Source: Phycisphaerae bacterium (GTDB lineage Bacteria > Planctomycetota > Phycisphaerae > UBA1845 > UTPLA1). From it: DNA of 54,603 nucleotides. A program made the translations under genes and the position numbers. Shown here piece by piece: positions 1 to 8,265 of the stretch (the stretch's first letter is position 1; every line of letters starts with the position of its first letter). Location: NCBI GenBank assembly GCA_023150615.1, contig JAKLKO010000025.1, positions 1 through 54,603 on the forward strand, given 5' to 3'. Under the pieces are notes generated by a model. That model was not told where the DNA came from, did no database searches, and saw nothing but the letters and a program-made list of their open reading frames with translations.

Positions 1-93
1 AAACGTGTTGTTCGCTTCCACCTCCGTGATCGCGCCGTAGCTCGAAACCGCCGTCAGCGCCAACACGGCCATCGATAGCTTCAGAATCCGCAT
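1..93 (-). CDS. N-terminal fragment of a secreted protein (cut by window edge)
   Basis: The visible 31 residues begin MRILKLSMAVLALTAVSSYG, a short basic start followed by a hydrophobic stretch, which is a Sec signal peptide with a likely cleavage near SSYG-AITEVE. The ATG at 93 has a strong GGAGGAG ribosome site. The mature start (ITEVEANNT) resembles the EVEPN-type starts common in planctomycete secreted proteins, but the rest lies outside the window, so no function can be given. A promoter-like pair and a foldable leader lie upstream (see 94-216). Confidence 0.75.
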   Translation of the reverse strand, partial: MRILKLSMAVLALTAVSSYGAITEVEANNTF

Positions 94-181
94 ACTTCTC
101 CTCCGTCTCTAAAGACACGCCTGCTTTGGGCGTGGCTCCTTCCTTTAGCCGAGGGGACCTGCCGGCCCTCCTGCTTCCAAC
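94..181 (-). promoter_or_regulatory. Structured 5' leader of the secreted-protein gene
   Basis: Read on the minus strand, this about 88-nt leader can form two elements. One is a GGAGGG...CCCCUC hairpin (about 152-172). The other is an arm CUAAAG (about 131-136) pairing with CUUUAG (about 108-113), enclosing an inner CACGCC/GGCGUG hairpin with loop CAAAGCA. The Shine-Dalgarno lies just after it, so folding could affect translation. I could not match it to a known riboswitch class. Confidence 0.4.
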
Positions 182-186
182 GGTCT

Positions 187-216
187 AGGATAACCGAAAC
201 GGACGTATCAGGTCAA
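187..216 (-). promoter_or_regulatory. Sigma-70-like promoter
   Basis: On the minus strand TTGACC (216-211) is followed after 18 bases by TATCCT (192-187); TTATCC at 17 bases is an alternative. Transcription would begin near 181 and give the structured leader described at 94-181. The 151 bases between here and the next gene end (217-367) show nothing recognisable. Confidence 0.45.
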
Positions 217-367
217 GCGGTTTTTTGAGCCCCAGACGCACTTTCAATACGGCGACGAGCCGTTCCTACGCCGCAACCGTAATCGACTGGAGCAACTGAG
301 CTTACGATAAGAAGTCGGACGGATAAAGGCGACGGATCGTTGCCCGCGCTCTGAAACGCGGATGATG

Positions 368-754
368 TCAAAACAGGAGCTTGAATAACAGATCGAGTCG
401 TCCAGAAAGAACCAGCTTTCGGCCGGAGAAGCGCATGACCTTCCGGATCTCCGCCCGGTATTCCGGCTGATAGCAATTCGTCTGGCAGTGCTTGCAGGCC
501 GGTTTCGGGTTGTACGGACACTGCAACCGCTTTACGAATGCGTGCGAGAGCAGCTTTGAGCACGGGACGCAAAGTTGGGGCGGCGTAATTTTCAGGTCCT
601 CCAAGTCGAAGCCCCTCAGGCGGAAGACGCGCCGCGACACCCCTTGATGCTTGTGCCGGCAATAGATCGAAATGAACCTGGCGAGAGTGCGGAGGTCCTT
701 CGCCAAGCCCGGATCGCAGTCGGGTCGGTCAAGCTGTAGCGGAATCGTGGCCAC
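368..754 (-). CDS. ygbA: YgbA-family protein (nitrous oxide-stimulated promoter family)
   Basis: About 128 residues. The protein has the family pattern: an N-terminal RTLARFISIYCRHKH segment, a middle CVPCSKLL pair, then CPYNPKPACKHCQTNCYQP and EIRKVMRFSGR. The five-plus conserved cysteines suggest a metal or cluster site. The E. coli member is induced by nitric oxide through NsrR; its biochemical role is not settled. The start is uncertain: GTG at 754 lies just after the stop of the upstream propeller gene (759), and an in-frame GTG at 796 would overlap it. It is the last gene of the cytochrome module, which hints at a link between that module and nitrogen-oxide stress, but this is inference. 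Confidence 0.75.
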   Translation of the reverse strand: MATIPLQLDRPDCDPGLAKDLRTLARFISIYCRHKHQGVSRRVFRLRGFDLEDLKITPPQLCVPCSKLLSHAFVKRLQCPYNPKPACKHCQTNCYQPEYRAEIRKVMRFSGRKLVLSGRLDLLFKLLF

Positions 755-758
755 GCGG

Positions 759-1796
759 CTACCGGTTCGCCCCCGCGGAGTCCGGCCCAAACGCACACGC
801 GAATACCATCACGCATGGCGGCCCGATCTGGTTCGATATGAACATCATTTCAGTGATCCGGACCCCGGCCGGAACGCGCTTCCGGTAGAACCGGGCCAAC
901 TCCGTTGAGAAACAGACCCCGGCCGGGACGCGTATCAAAGCCGAATCGGCGATCTCAGTCAAACCGCGGCCGTCCGCGTCGCGAAGCTGCACGGCCTGCC
1001 GGGCCGCGTCGGGGACGCCGAGCACTCCGCCGGGGCTGAACGCCAGTTGCTTGGGTCGGATCAACTCGCCGGGTGCCGTCAACGGCGTCCAATCGCCTCC
1101 GACCACGCGTCGAACGAACAACCCACCGCCGAGCGAATCGGCAAGCCATATCCTGCCATCGGACTCCGCAACGCCACCGGGAATCACGGGGCCGTGTGCC
1201 GGAAGCGCAAGTTCGGTCCATCGACCGCCGGCGATCTCCAGCGACCAAACGCGGTTTCCGCCGACGTCGCCCGCAATGAGCCGATCGCCCGTCAGCGCGA
1301 GCGCGGCAGGACGAAACTCGTGCGACGGCGACGCGATTCGGCGGACGAACTCGAGCGATCGATTGAAGACGTGGATCCCCCCGTCGCCGGAGCAGGCGAC
1401 GAAGGCCTCGCCGCGCGGATCGACGGCGACGGCCGCCGGCTTCGGCAGGCCGCTGACGGAGCGCGCGGTCTGTTGCTCGAAGTCGAACACGACGAGTTCG
1501 CCGGCCGGTGCATCGCACACGTAGAGGCGATCTCTCCACGCGGCCAGGCCGAGCGGGCGCGCGAGCGGCGTCTGGAGAAAACCCGGGAGATCGAGCAGCC
1601 AGCGGCGGAACGCATCGCGCGGCGGCGGATCGATCGGCGCGGCGTCGAGCGGTCCGAGGCAGACCACTCGCGTGATGGCCGGCGGCGGCGGAAACCGGAC
1701 GATCGGCGGCAGTCGCGACTCCGCGCAGCCGGTGAGGAGTACACTCGTGAGCATGAGCATCGCAACGCCGGACGGCCGCACCGCGAACGATCGCAT
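759..1796 (-). CDS. NHL/beta-propeller-like lipoprotein
   Basis: 345 residues from ATG 1796, chosen because it gives a clean lipoprotein signal (MRSFAVRPSGVAMLMLTSVL then LLTGC lipobox) and begins just after the stop of the preceding cytochrome; an upstream in-frame start at 1913 would overlap that gene. The mature part begins with a PPIVRFPPPP stretch, closely like the RVDPPIVFPPPP of the second propeller lipoprotein at 4251-5294, so the two are probably related. Repeated segments such as LAAWRDRLYVCDAPAGELVVFD and VAVDPRGEAFVACSGDGGIHVF look like propeller blades. It has no haem motif. It probably sits on a membrane as an assembly or docking protein for the cytochromes; that role is inference. 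Confidence 0.75.
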   Translation of the reverse strand: MRSFAVRPSGVAMLMLTSVLLTGCAESRLPPIVRFPPPPAITRVVCLGPLDAAPIDPPPRDAFRRWLLDLPGFLQTPLARPLGLAAWRDRLYVCDAPAGELVVFDFEQQTARSVSGLPKPAAVAVDPRGEAFVACSGDGGIHVFNRSLEFVRRIASPSHEFRPAALALTGDRLIAGDVGGNRVWSLEIAGGRWTELALPAHGPVIPGGVAESDGRIWLADSLGGGLFVRRVVGGDWTPLTAPGELIRPKQLAFSPGGVLGVPDAARQAVQLRDADGRGLTEIADSALIRVPAGVCFSTELARFYRKRVPAGVRITEMMFISNQIGPPCVMVFACAFGPDSAGANR

Positions 1797-1810
1797 CGGT
1801 TGGCGTCGCT

Positions 1811-2440
1811 TCACTTGACGTGACACGAGAGACACAGGGCCGAACGCCGATCCGATTTCACGAGCATGTCGCCGACGCCGAGGGCGTTGTGCGGATCGTG
1901 ACAGGAGACGCACTCCACGCGCCCGGCCGGAAGCCTGATGACGCCCTCCGATTGCAGCTTCGCGATGGGGACGTACTCACGGCGGAGACGGTCGGCGGCG
2001 CGTCCGCGCGGCGGATACGGCACGCCGACGGGGTGATCACGGCGGGGATTCACGTGCGCGTCGGACGCGAAGAACGATGCATCGTCGCCGCCGCCGACGA
2101 TCTCGCTCGCGATCGTCCCGTCGTGGCATGACAGGCACAGCGCGGTGGAATCGGCGATGCGCTGCTCCGGCTGCGCGGATTCCAGCCGCTCGCCGCGCTC
2201 GAACGGCGGATCCCACAGAAACGTCACGGACGCCGGCCGGGGCTGGGCGTGGCACGGCGCGCATCGCTGGGCCAGCGGCGCCATCGGGCCGTAGAAGTCG
2301 TGCTTCGAGCCGGTGAAGCCCGGGCCGGCGTCGCGCGCGTTGAGCGTCCGCACGGGTGGCGCCGGCCGTTGCGACGATGGTACATCCGTGACGAGCCACG
2401 CAAAGGCCAACGCGGCGAAGACGGCGAGTGCGCGAATCAT
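1811..2440 (-). CDS. Tetrahaem c-type cytochrome
   Basis: 209 residues with an N-terminal hydrophobic signal/anchor (MIRALAVFAALAFAWLV) and four CXXCH motifs: CAPCH, CLSCH, CVSCHDPHN and CLSCH two residues from the C-terminus. The ATG at 2440 overlaps the stop of the 12-site cytochrome upstream (ATGA), so translation is coupled. The CVSCHDPHNALGVGDMLVKSDRRSALCLSCH segment is very similar to the ACHDPHN...RISDRRSALCITCH segment of its neighbour, so part of it may have arisen by duplication. It is likely periplasmic or surface-exposed and passes electrons with the barrel module. Confidence 0.88.
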   Translation of the reverse strand: MIRALAVFAALAFAWLVTDVPSSQRPAPPVRTLNARDAGPGFTGSKHDFYGPMAPLAQRCAPCHAQPRPASVTFLWDPPFERGERLESAQPEQRIADSTALCLSCHDGTIASEIVGGGDDASFFASDAHVNPRRDHPVGVPYPPRGRAADRLRREYVPIAKLQSEGVIRLPAGRVECVSCHDPHNALGVGDMLVKSDRRSALCLSCHVK

Positions 2441-4254
2441 CGGCCCAGCCCTCCGACGATCGGGCGCGGCGGTCCGCCACCGCCGTACACGAGATTGATG
2501 TGATCGACGCCATGGCAGTTGAGCGTGCAATTGCCCGAATACCGGCCCGTGTCCTGGAACCGCACGGGCAGCGATCCGCCGGCGGTCCGGACCGGGCGGA
2601 CGATGAGGCGGTCGAAGTTGATGAGGTTGGTGTGCGAGCCGGACGGCCCCGCGGCCGCGTTGATGCCGTGCGGATCGTGACACGCCGAGCACGGCGCGCG
2701 TGCGACGACGACATGGAGGCGGTGGAACGGGAAGGAGTCGTCGCGCAGGATGCTCGTGCGATCGTGGCATCGGTAGCACAGCGCGTAGGCCGTCGCGCTC
2801 TCAACCGTGAAGTCGCGGGTCTCGTAGCGATCGGCCAGCAGCGGAGCCCAGCGCGAGCCGTGCGGACCGTTCGGTCCGGCGCCGCCCATGGCGCGTGCAT
2901 CGTCGGCGTTGTGGCAGTCGGTACAGGTGATCATCGTCCCGACGCGATAAGGCGGAATGAGGCTGACGACGTCCGAGTTTCGGCGCGCGGCGGCGACGGG
3001 ATGAAACGATGGATTGTACGGCTGGAACTCGCGCCGGACGTTGTATTCCTGAACGTCGCGGATGATCGTGGTCCGCACGGGCGCGGGTCGATCGCCGTGG
3101 CATCGGAAACACAACTCGTACGCGAAGGTCGCGTCATCAACGGGGAGGCCCGCGATTGTGACGCCGCGCACGCCGCGGATCGGACCATCCGCCAGCGCGG
3201 GCGCCGGTCCGGGTCGGCGGGCGATCAGACCCGGCCGGGCCGCGTGCGGGTTGTGGCAGTCGACGCACTCGGCGTGCGGTCGCATCAGCCCGTCGCGTTC
3301 GCGCGGATCGTGCACGCCGGTCCGCGTGTCTCCGCGGTGCGCGCTGAACTTTCGAATCTCGCTCAGGATGTCGGTCCGCGCGATCGACCCGTCGTGGCAG
3401 TTGAGGCAGTTGTCCTCCTCGCGCGGGTAGCGTAGCAGTCGCTCGGTGCACGGGGCCGAGTGCACCTTGTGACAGACCGCGCAGCCGTTGTCGACCATGT
3501 TCGGGTATTTCAGCCGCTCCTCGGGATCGACGCGGCGTCCGAGCGTCGCGGCGGGGACGGTGTTGTGAGCCGCGTCGCGCCAGCCGCGCAGGTCGTGGCA
3601 GGTGATGCAGAGCGCCGAGCGGCGATCGGAGATGCGCAGGAAGTCGCCGAGCCGGTTGTTGTGCGGATCGTGGCAGGCCGTGCAGTGGACCTCGTTGTGC
3701 TTTCCGAGCGGAATCTCGCGGCTGACGAGGTCGGGCGAGCGGATCTGCGGATCGCGCCGGGACAGCGCGCGGTCGTAGCGGAAGCCGATCGGGTGGTCGT
3801 CCGATAGGTCATTCGTCAGGTTGGACGGCCCCGGCGGGATAAAGCGGCGTGTCATCACGATCGGATGCTCGGGCGGCGGATCACCCGGCCGCCCCGAGCC
3901 GCTCGCGACCATGCCGATTGCCATGAGTCCGTCGTGGCACGAAAGACACATCTTCGACGGGCCGGACGGCTGGCCGATCCGCGCATCGGTCGTGCTGCTC
4001 TGGTAGACGCGATAGTGCAGTTGCGGATCGAAGCGGTTCCAGAGCGGCGCCTGCGGCTGCCCGTTGTGCGGGATGTGGCAGAAGACGCAGACGCGGTCCT
4101 CGGCCACGGCGCGAATCGGGTTGGGGCTGAGCATTGAAAGGTCGTGCGGCGACCCGACGATCGTGTCATCGCCGCGGACGCCGATGGCGAACGACACGAC
4201 GATCAGCGTCGCGACGAGGCCGCCGGTGATCCTGCTGCGGGGGACTTCGTTCAT
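2437..4254 (-). CDS. Multihaem c-type cytochrome with 12 haem sites
   Basis: 605 residues. The N-terminus (MNEVPRSRITGGLVATLIVVSFAIGVRG) is a signal peptide. I count eleven CXXCH motifs (CVFCH, CLSCH, CTACH, CITCH, CAVCH, CLNCH, CVDCH, CFRCH, CTDCH, CYRCH, CSACH) and one near the C-terminus with an extra residue, CTLNCH. Many are followed by DPH or NPH, as in cytochromes that use a distal histidine from a nearby site. The C-terminus is Gly/Pro-rich. Start and stop overlap the neighbours by ATGA on both sides, so the gene is tightly coupled with the NHL lipoprotein and the tetrahaem cytochrome. It is a candidate periplasmic or surface cytochrome of the outer-membrane conduit. Confidence 0.9.
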   Translation of the reverse strand: MNEVPRSRITGGLVATLIVVSFAIGVRGDDTIVGSPHDLSMLSPNPIRAVAEDRVCVFCHIPHNGQPQAPLWNRFDPQLHYRVYQSSTTDARIGQPSGPSKMCLSCHDGLMAIGMVASGSGRPGDPPPEHPIVMTRRFIPPGPSNLTNDLSDDHPIGFRYDRALSRRDPQIRSPDLVSREIPLGKHNEVHCTACHDPHNNRLGDFLRISDRRSALCITCHDLRGWRDAAHNTVPAATLGRRVDPEERLKYPNMVDNGCAVCHKVHSAPCTERLLRYPREEDNCLNCHDGSIARTDILSEIRKFSAHRGDTRTGVHDPRERDGLMRPHAECVDCHNPHAARPGLIARRPGPAPALADGPIRGVRGVTIAGLPVDDATFAYELCFRCHGDRPAPVRTTIIRDVQEYNVRREFQPYNPSFHPVAAARRNSDVVSLIPPYRVGTMITCTDCHNADDARAMGGAGPNGPHGSRWAPLLADRYETRDFTVESATAYALCYRCHDRTSILRDDSFPFHRLHVVVARAPCSACHDPHGINAAAGPSGSHTNLINFDRLIVRPVRTAGGSLPVRFQDTGRYSGNCTLNCHGVDHINLVYGGGGPPRPIVGGLGR

Positions 4255-5294
4255 ATCGCCTGCTCCGTCTCAACCGCGCGCAACTGGAAGACCTGAACGC
4301 GGCGGTTGTAAGAATCGGCGACCCACAATCGCCGCCGCGAATCGATGACGATCTTCGACGGCAGCCAGAACTGGCCGGGCGCCTGGCCTTCGCGGCCGAA
4401 GGCGAACAGCAGGCGGCCCTGCGGCGTGAAGACTTGCACGTTTTCGAAGTGCGCGTCGGCGACGTAGATGTGCTCACCGCGATCGCACGCGATGCCCTTC
4501 GGCAACGACAGGTCGCCCGCGCCGTCGCCCTTCCGCCCGAACGCGTCCACGAACCGGCCGTCGGCGTCGAATCGCTGCACGCGCGCGTTCATCGAGTCCG
4601 TCACGAGCACGCCGAGCGCAGGATCGAACGCGACAAACGTCGGGAAATTGAACTGGCCCGGCGCATCGCCGCGCGAACCGAATCGCCCGATCTCCTCGCC
4701 ATCCACCGACGCGACGATGCACTGGTGCGCGGCCGCGTCGACCACGAAGAACCTGCCGCGCGCGGCGTCGATGGCGATGCCCACCGGCCGCTGCAACTTC
4801 AGCCCCGACCAGGTCTTCAGAAAGCCGCCCGACTCGTCGAACACGTCGACGACACCGCGGGCCGAATCGGTGACGTAGACGCGGCCGGCGTGCGCGGCGA
4901 CGTCGGCCGGGATGCCCAGCGGCTGCGGGCCGGCGGTCGTCCACGCACGATAGATGCGCGATTCCAGCTCGAACAGGTGCACGCATCGCTGCGGCGGATC
5001 GGTCACGTACACGCGCTGCGCGTCGGTCACGAAGATGCCGGCCGGCGCCGAGACGGCCTGCTCCGGCGGCGGTCCGGTCAGCGCTTCGCCGAGCACCTTC
5101 CATCCTGACGCGGCGGGCTTCAGGTCGCGGTCGGTGCGGAGTTCGCCGACGTACTCGATCCGCGCGACATCCGGCGGCGGCGGAAAGACGATCGGCGGGT
5201 CGACGCGCGGAAAGACCGGTCCGGCCGGCCGGGCGCATCCGGCAAAGGCGGCGACGCCGAGGAGCAGCGGAATTCCAACACGGGCAGGTTTCAT
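4251..5294 (-). CDS. NHL-repeat (six-bladed propeller) lipoprotein
   Basis: 347 residues. The N-terminus MKPARVGIPLLLGVAAFAGC is a lipoprotein signal with an AFAGC lipobox. The rest is a clear NHL propeller, with blades ending in patterns such as VYVTDSARGVVDVFD, VLVTDSMNARVQRFDADGRF, IYVADAHFENVQVFTPQGR and LWVADSYNRRVQVF, separated by G.APGQF.LP linkers. NHL proteins often sit beside multihaem cytochromes and beta-barrels in metal-reducing bacteria. The gene overlaps the barrel gene upstream and the 12-site cytochrome downstream by ATGA. It probably acts as a scaffold or interaction surface for the conduit; no catalytic residue is evident. Confidence 0.9.
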   Translation of the reverse strand: MKPARVGIPLLLGVAAFAGCARPAGPVFPRVDPPIVFPPPPDVARIEYVGELRTDRDLKPAASGWKVLGEALTGPPPEQAVSAPAGIFVTDAQRVYVTDPPQRCVHLFELESRIYRAWTTAGPQPLGIPADVAAHAGRVYVTDSARGVVDVFDESGGFLKTWSGLKLQRPVGIAIDAARGRFFVVDAAAHQCIVASVDGEEIGRFGSRGDAPGQFNFPTFVAFDPALGVLVTDSMNARVQRFDADGRFVDAFGRKGDGAGDLSLPKGIACDRGEHIYVADAHFENVQVFTPQGRLLFAFGREGQAPGQFWLPSKIVIDSRRRLWVADSYNRRVQVFQLRAVETEQAI

Positions 5295-7438
5295 CGCGCG
5301 CGCCCCAACAGGTTCGGAAAGTCGCGTCGGAGCTTGATCCAGACCGTGAATCCATCTTCGCGGGACTGCACGATCGAGAGCAGATCATATTCGACGCTCG
5401 CGGTCAGCGTGAACTGGCCCCAGCGATACGAGACGCCGCTTTCGAGATCGACGCCGTGAATCGTGCCGCGACCCTGCGTGCCGTCGTCCTCGTAGCGATA
5501 CGTATTCGTCAGGTAGCCCTCGAGCGCGCGGCTGAATTCCGCGCGGCCGTCGATCCCCAGTTCGAGGATCATGGTGTCGCCGCGATCGGAGTGCTCGAAG
5601 AAGTAGTGCGAGAAATCGGCCCGCGCATCGAGCGTTCGACCGGGGGCGCGCCACAGGTTGACGCCGGAGTACATGCGGTACGCGATGAACGGGTCAATCG
5701 CGTCCTTGAGCAGCTCGAACTCGCCGCCCGCGTTCCAGCGATCGCGTCGGTAGCGCAACCCCGCACGGTGGCGATTCGATTCGTAGTCCGAGTTGCAGCG
5801 ATAGGGGTTGGGCACGTCGCGGTCCTCGTGGCGGAAATCGAGCTGGTAGTACGGCGTGAGGCCGTTCTCGAAGTCCTGCTGGATGCGGAAGTTAACGAGC
5901 TGGGAATCGCGCGATCCGTCGTTCGGAACACGATAGAGATAGTCGATCGAGACCGTGCTGCCGTTCGGGATCGCGCCGAGCGGATTGCGAAAGAGCTGCG
6001 TGCGATCGGCCGCGCGCGTCACGAAGTAGTCCAGCCCGGGCAGATAGATGCGCAGGCGCGCGGGATCGCGCACAACGATTGTCCACGGGATCACGTCGGG
6101 GCGCGAGAGCGTGACGGGCAGCGGATCGACGAACGCGCCGGACTCGGCCACGACGGCGCGGTTTCCGCCGCCTCGCGTCCGCTCCGACTCGGCCGTCAGC
6201 GACAGGTCGGCGGAGAACCGGCCCCAGCGGTTGTTGCGGGTGTAGCTGAAGTCGGCCGTCGCGCCGATCTCGTTCGTGTCCGAGTCGTCCTCGACGCGCT
6301 CCGCGAGTCCGTAGAGATCAAGGGTCGACGTGAGGTTCTCGTAGAGCTGGTGGACGAGTTGCCAGTCGGCGCGGTGCAGGTCGACCTCCAGTCCGCCGAT
6401 CTCCTCGCGGGAGTACTGGTACTGGTAGTTCGTCATGAGCGAGTCGGAATGCCGCAGCGACATCCGCGGGCCCAACTCGACGAGGTCGCGGGCGTAGTCG
6501 CCCTGCTCATCCTGGAAACGCAGGACGGCATCGAGCCGGTGCTGATTCTGGTTGCCGAAGAGCAGCTCGTCGTCGAGGCGGAACTGGTTGCGCACGTTGT
6601 GGAACGCGTCGCGGCTGCCGCTGTAGCGCTCTTCGTTTTCCGCGTATTCATAGGTGAAGCGCAACGAGTGCTGCGCTGACGTGATCCAGGTCGCCTGGTA
6701 GCGGAGCAAGTCTTCGGTCAGGTTTTCGTCATCGTACGACCGACGACTGCCGGTCCGATCCACGCTGCGATGGTCGAACGTGAGCTGCATCGGCAGCGTC
6801 TCGTGCGTCCGGTACAACGCGAAGCCGTAGTCGTTCCGTTCCTCGCGCAGGCTTGGCAGGAACGGCCGGGCGTAACGGTCCTCGGACTTCAGACCGTAGG
6901 CGGTCCCGGAGATCTCCTTGCCGCGCAGAAAGTCGGCTCGAAGGTCGTAGGTAGACAGAAACCCCTCGTTCGTATCGACGTCGCGGTCATTGTTAAACGT
7001 CTCGTAATACCGCTCCTGCATCAGCCCAAGGCCGATCGAGCCGCCGATGGAGAGCAGATTCGGGTCGTAGACGCTGGCGTCGAAATCGAGGAGGAACTGC
7101 TCATCGAACGTCGTCCGCCGATTGCGCTGTCGCGTGGCGTCGAACCACTGCGGCCCGTCGTTGCGGACGCGCCGCTGCTCGAATTCGCTCGAGACCTCGA
7201 GCGCGGCGTCGAGTCGCTCAAGCGAGAACAGATTCCGGTTTCCGGCCGGTGCGGACCGCGGCGAATCGTCGGACGGCTGCGTCGTCTGCGCCATGGCCCG
7301 GGCCGATGCGAACATCGTCGCCGCGATGCACCCGAATCGAACAAACGTCGGGCCGGACGAGCCGGCAACTCGCCGCGGTCGCGGGCGAGGCCGCGATGCA
7401 CCGGCGATGGTCGTCCGTGGTGCGGCGGCCCACGTCAA
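5291..7438 (-). CDS. Outer-membrane beta-barrel (porin-cytochrome conduit type)
   Basis: 715 residues. A long signal peptide precedes a predicted mature start near AMA-QTTQPSDD. The rest alternates polar and aromatic/hydrophobic residues in many short amphipathic strands rich in Tyr, Phe, Asp, Glu and Arg (for example QHSLRFTYEYAENEERY, FSADLSLTAESERTR), with tight turns, as expected of a large barrel; the final strand is WIKLRRDFPNLL. The size suits a barrel big enough to hold a cytochrome, as in the MtrB or OmbB families, although sequence identity cannot be judged here. The first codon is TTG at 7438 and overlaps the stop of the 5-haem lipoprotein; a GTG further in is an alternative start. 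It is the central piece of the outer-membrane module. Confidence 0.8.
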   Translation of the reverse strand: MTWAAAPRTTIAGASRPRPRPRRVAGSSGPTFVRFGCIAATMFASARAMAQTTQPSDDSPRSAPAGNRNLFSLERLDAALEVSSEFEQRRVRNDGPQWFDATRQRNRRTTFDEQFLLDFDASVYDPNLLSIGGSIGLGLMQERYYETFNNDRDVDTNEGFLSTYDLRADFLRGKEISGTAYGLKSEDRYARPFLPSLREERNDYGFALYRTHETLPMQLTFDHRSVDRTGSRRSYDDENLTEDLLRYQATWITSAQHSLRFTYEYAENEERYSGSRDAFHNVRNQFRLDDELLFGNQNQHRLDAVLRFQDEQGDYARDLVELGPRMSLRHSDSLMTNYQYQYSREEIGGLEVDLHRADWQLVHQLYENLTSTLDLYGLAERVEDDSDTNEIGATADFSYTRNNRWGRFSADLSLTAESERTRGGGNRAVVAESGAFVDPLPVTLSRPDVIPWTIVVRDPARLRIYLPGLDYFVTRAADRTQLFRNPLGAIPNGSTVSIDYLYRVPNDGSRDSQLVNFRIQQDFENGLTPYYQLDFRHEDRDVPNPYRCNSDYESNRHRAGLRYRRDRWNAGGEFELLKDAIDPFIAYRMYSGVNLWRAPGRTLDARADFSHYFFEHSDRGDTMILELGIDGRAEFSRALEGYLTNTYRYEDDGTQGRGTIHGVDLESGVSYRWGQFTLTASVEYDLLSIVQSREDGFTVWIKLRRDFPNLLGRAR

Positions 7439-8103
7439 CGTTCGGACTCCTCACCCGGCGCTGCGCGTGTTCGCCGTTGAAATTCCGGTCGGAGCAGTCG
7501 TCGGTCATCGCCGGCGTGCGGATCGTGGCACGATGCGCAGGGAGTGGACCGATCCCGGTGGTGTCGCTCGTTGAGCTTATAGGTGGGATCGTGGCAGACA
7601 AGGCACAGGTCCGGATCGCGCTGGCGAAGCAGGGTGGGCAGGGACGAGGCGTGCGGCAGGTGACACTCGTTGCAGGCGATCGCCGCCGCGGGGCCGTGCA
7701 GGAACGGCCGCGGCGCGAACAGCGCCGAGTGGCACGCGGCGCATCGCTCCGCCCACGGCTCGATGAGAAGTTGCCCCTGCCGCGAATCGTGACACTGGGC
7801 GCATTGCCGATCGCGGAATGGAGGGTGGAACGAGACGAACGGCGTTGAAGAGGCGGCGAACGGCTCTGCCGGAGGTCGAATCTGCGAGGGGGGTCGCGCG
7901 TCCTCGGCGGGCTGGCTCGCGGGCACCTCGAAGAGGAAGTGCTTGAGGCGTTCGCGCGTGCCGGCGGCGCAACCCCCCACGGCCGCCGCGACGACGACGC
8001 ACTGCACGATACGAAGCCGATGGACGGTCAACGCCGCTCTGCCCGACTCGGCGAACGCGGTCCGGGCCGACCGCAATGGCCGAACTTTATACCGGAGAAG
8101 CAC
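7435..8103 (-). CDS. Pentahaem c-type cytochrome lipoprotein
   Basis: Up to 222 residues from GTG 8103; a TTG near 8031 would give a shorter protein starting just before the hydrophobic stretch RIVQCVVVAAAVGGC, whose VGGC is a lipobox. Five CXXCH motifs follow: CAQCHDS, CAACHSA, CNECHLPHAS, CLVCHDP and CASCHDPHAG. It is the first gene of the barrel module, and its stop overlaps the barrel start. A small haem lipoprotein placed directly before a barrel fits the partner that plugs or faces the barrel in porin-cytochrome conduits, such as the OmaB and ExtC types of Geobacter; that comparison is by layout only. Confidence 0.85.
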   Translation of the reverse strand: MLLRYKVRPLRSARTAFAESGRAALTVHRLRIVQCVVVAAAVGGCAAGTRERLKHFLFEVPASQPAEDARPPSQIRPPAEPFAASSTPFVSFHPPFRDRQCAQCHDSRQGQLLIEPWAERCAACHSALFAPRPFLHGPAAAIACNECHLPHASSLPTLLRQRDPDLCLVCHDPTYKLNERHHRDRSTPCASCHDPHAGDDRRLLRPEFQRRTRAAPGEESER

Positions 8104-8140
8104 CTATCGTTCAATCGGCGCGTCGGGACGCGCAACAACA

Positions 8141-8180
8141 GGCCCCGGAGCGCGACCTTGCTGCTCGCGGCTCCGGGGCC
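8141..8180 (-). terminator. Strong hairpin after the decahaem gene
   Basis: A ten-base perfect arm GGCCCCGGAG (8141-8150) pairs with CTCCGGGGCC (8171-8180), with CGCGA/TCGCG pairing inside. It lies 86 bases past the stop of the decahaem cytochrome gene and before the 5-haem lipoprotein. On the minus strand the bases after it are TGTTGTTG rather than a clean T run, so it may be a partial terminator or an RNA-stabilising element within one long operon. Confidence 0.55.
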
Positions 8181-8265
8181 TTCGGTCTGCGTTTCGAACG
8201 GGCCGTTACATCCGCGCCGTGGCAACCACCCGTTCGACGCGTAGAAACCTCACGTCACGCACATA

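Noticed and set aside
94..181. Cyclic-di-GMP (GEMM) riboswitch in the leader
   Set aside because: The conserved GEMM core (GGGACGCAAAGCC and tetraloop dock) is not present; only a short CAAAGC resemblance exists.
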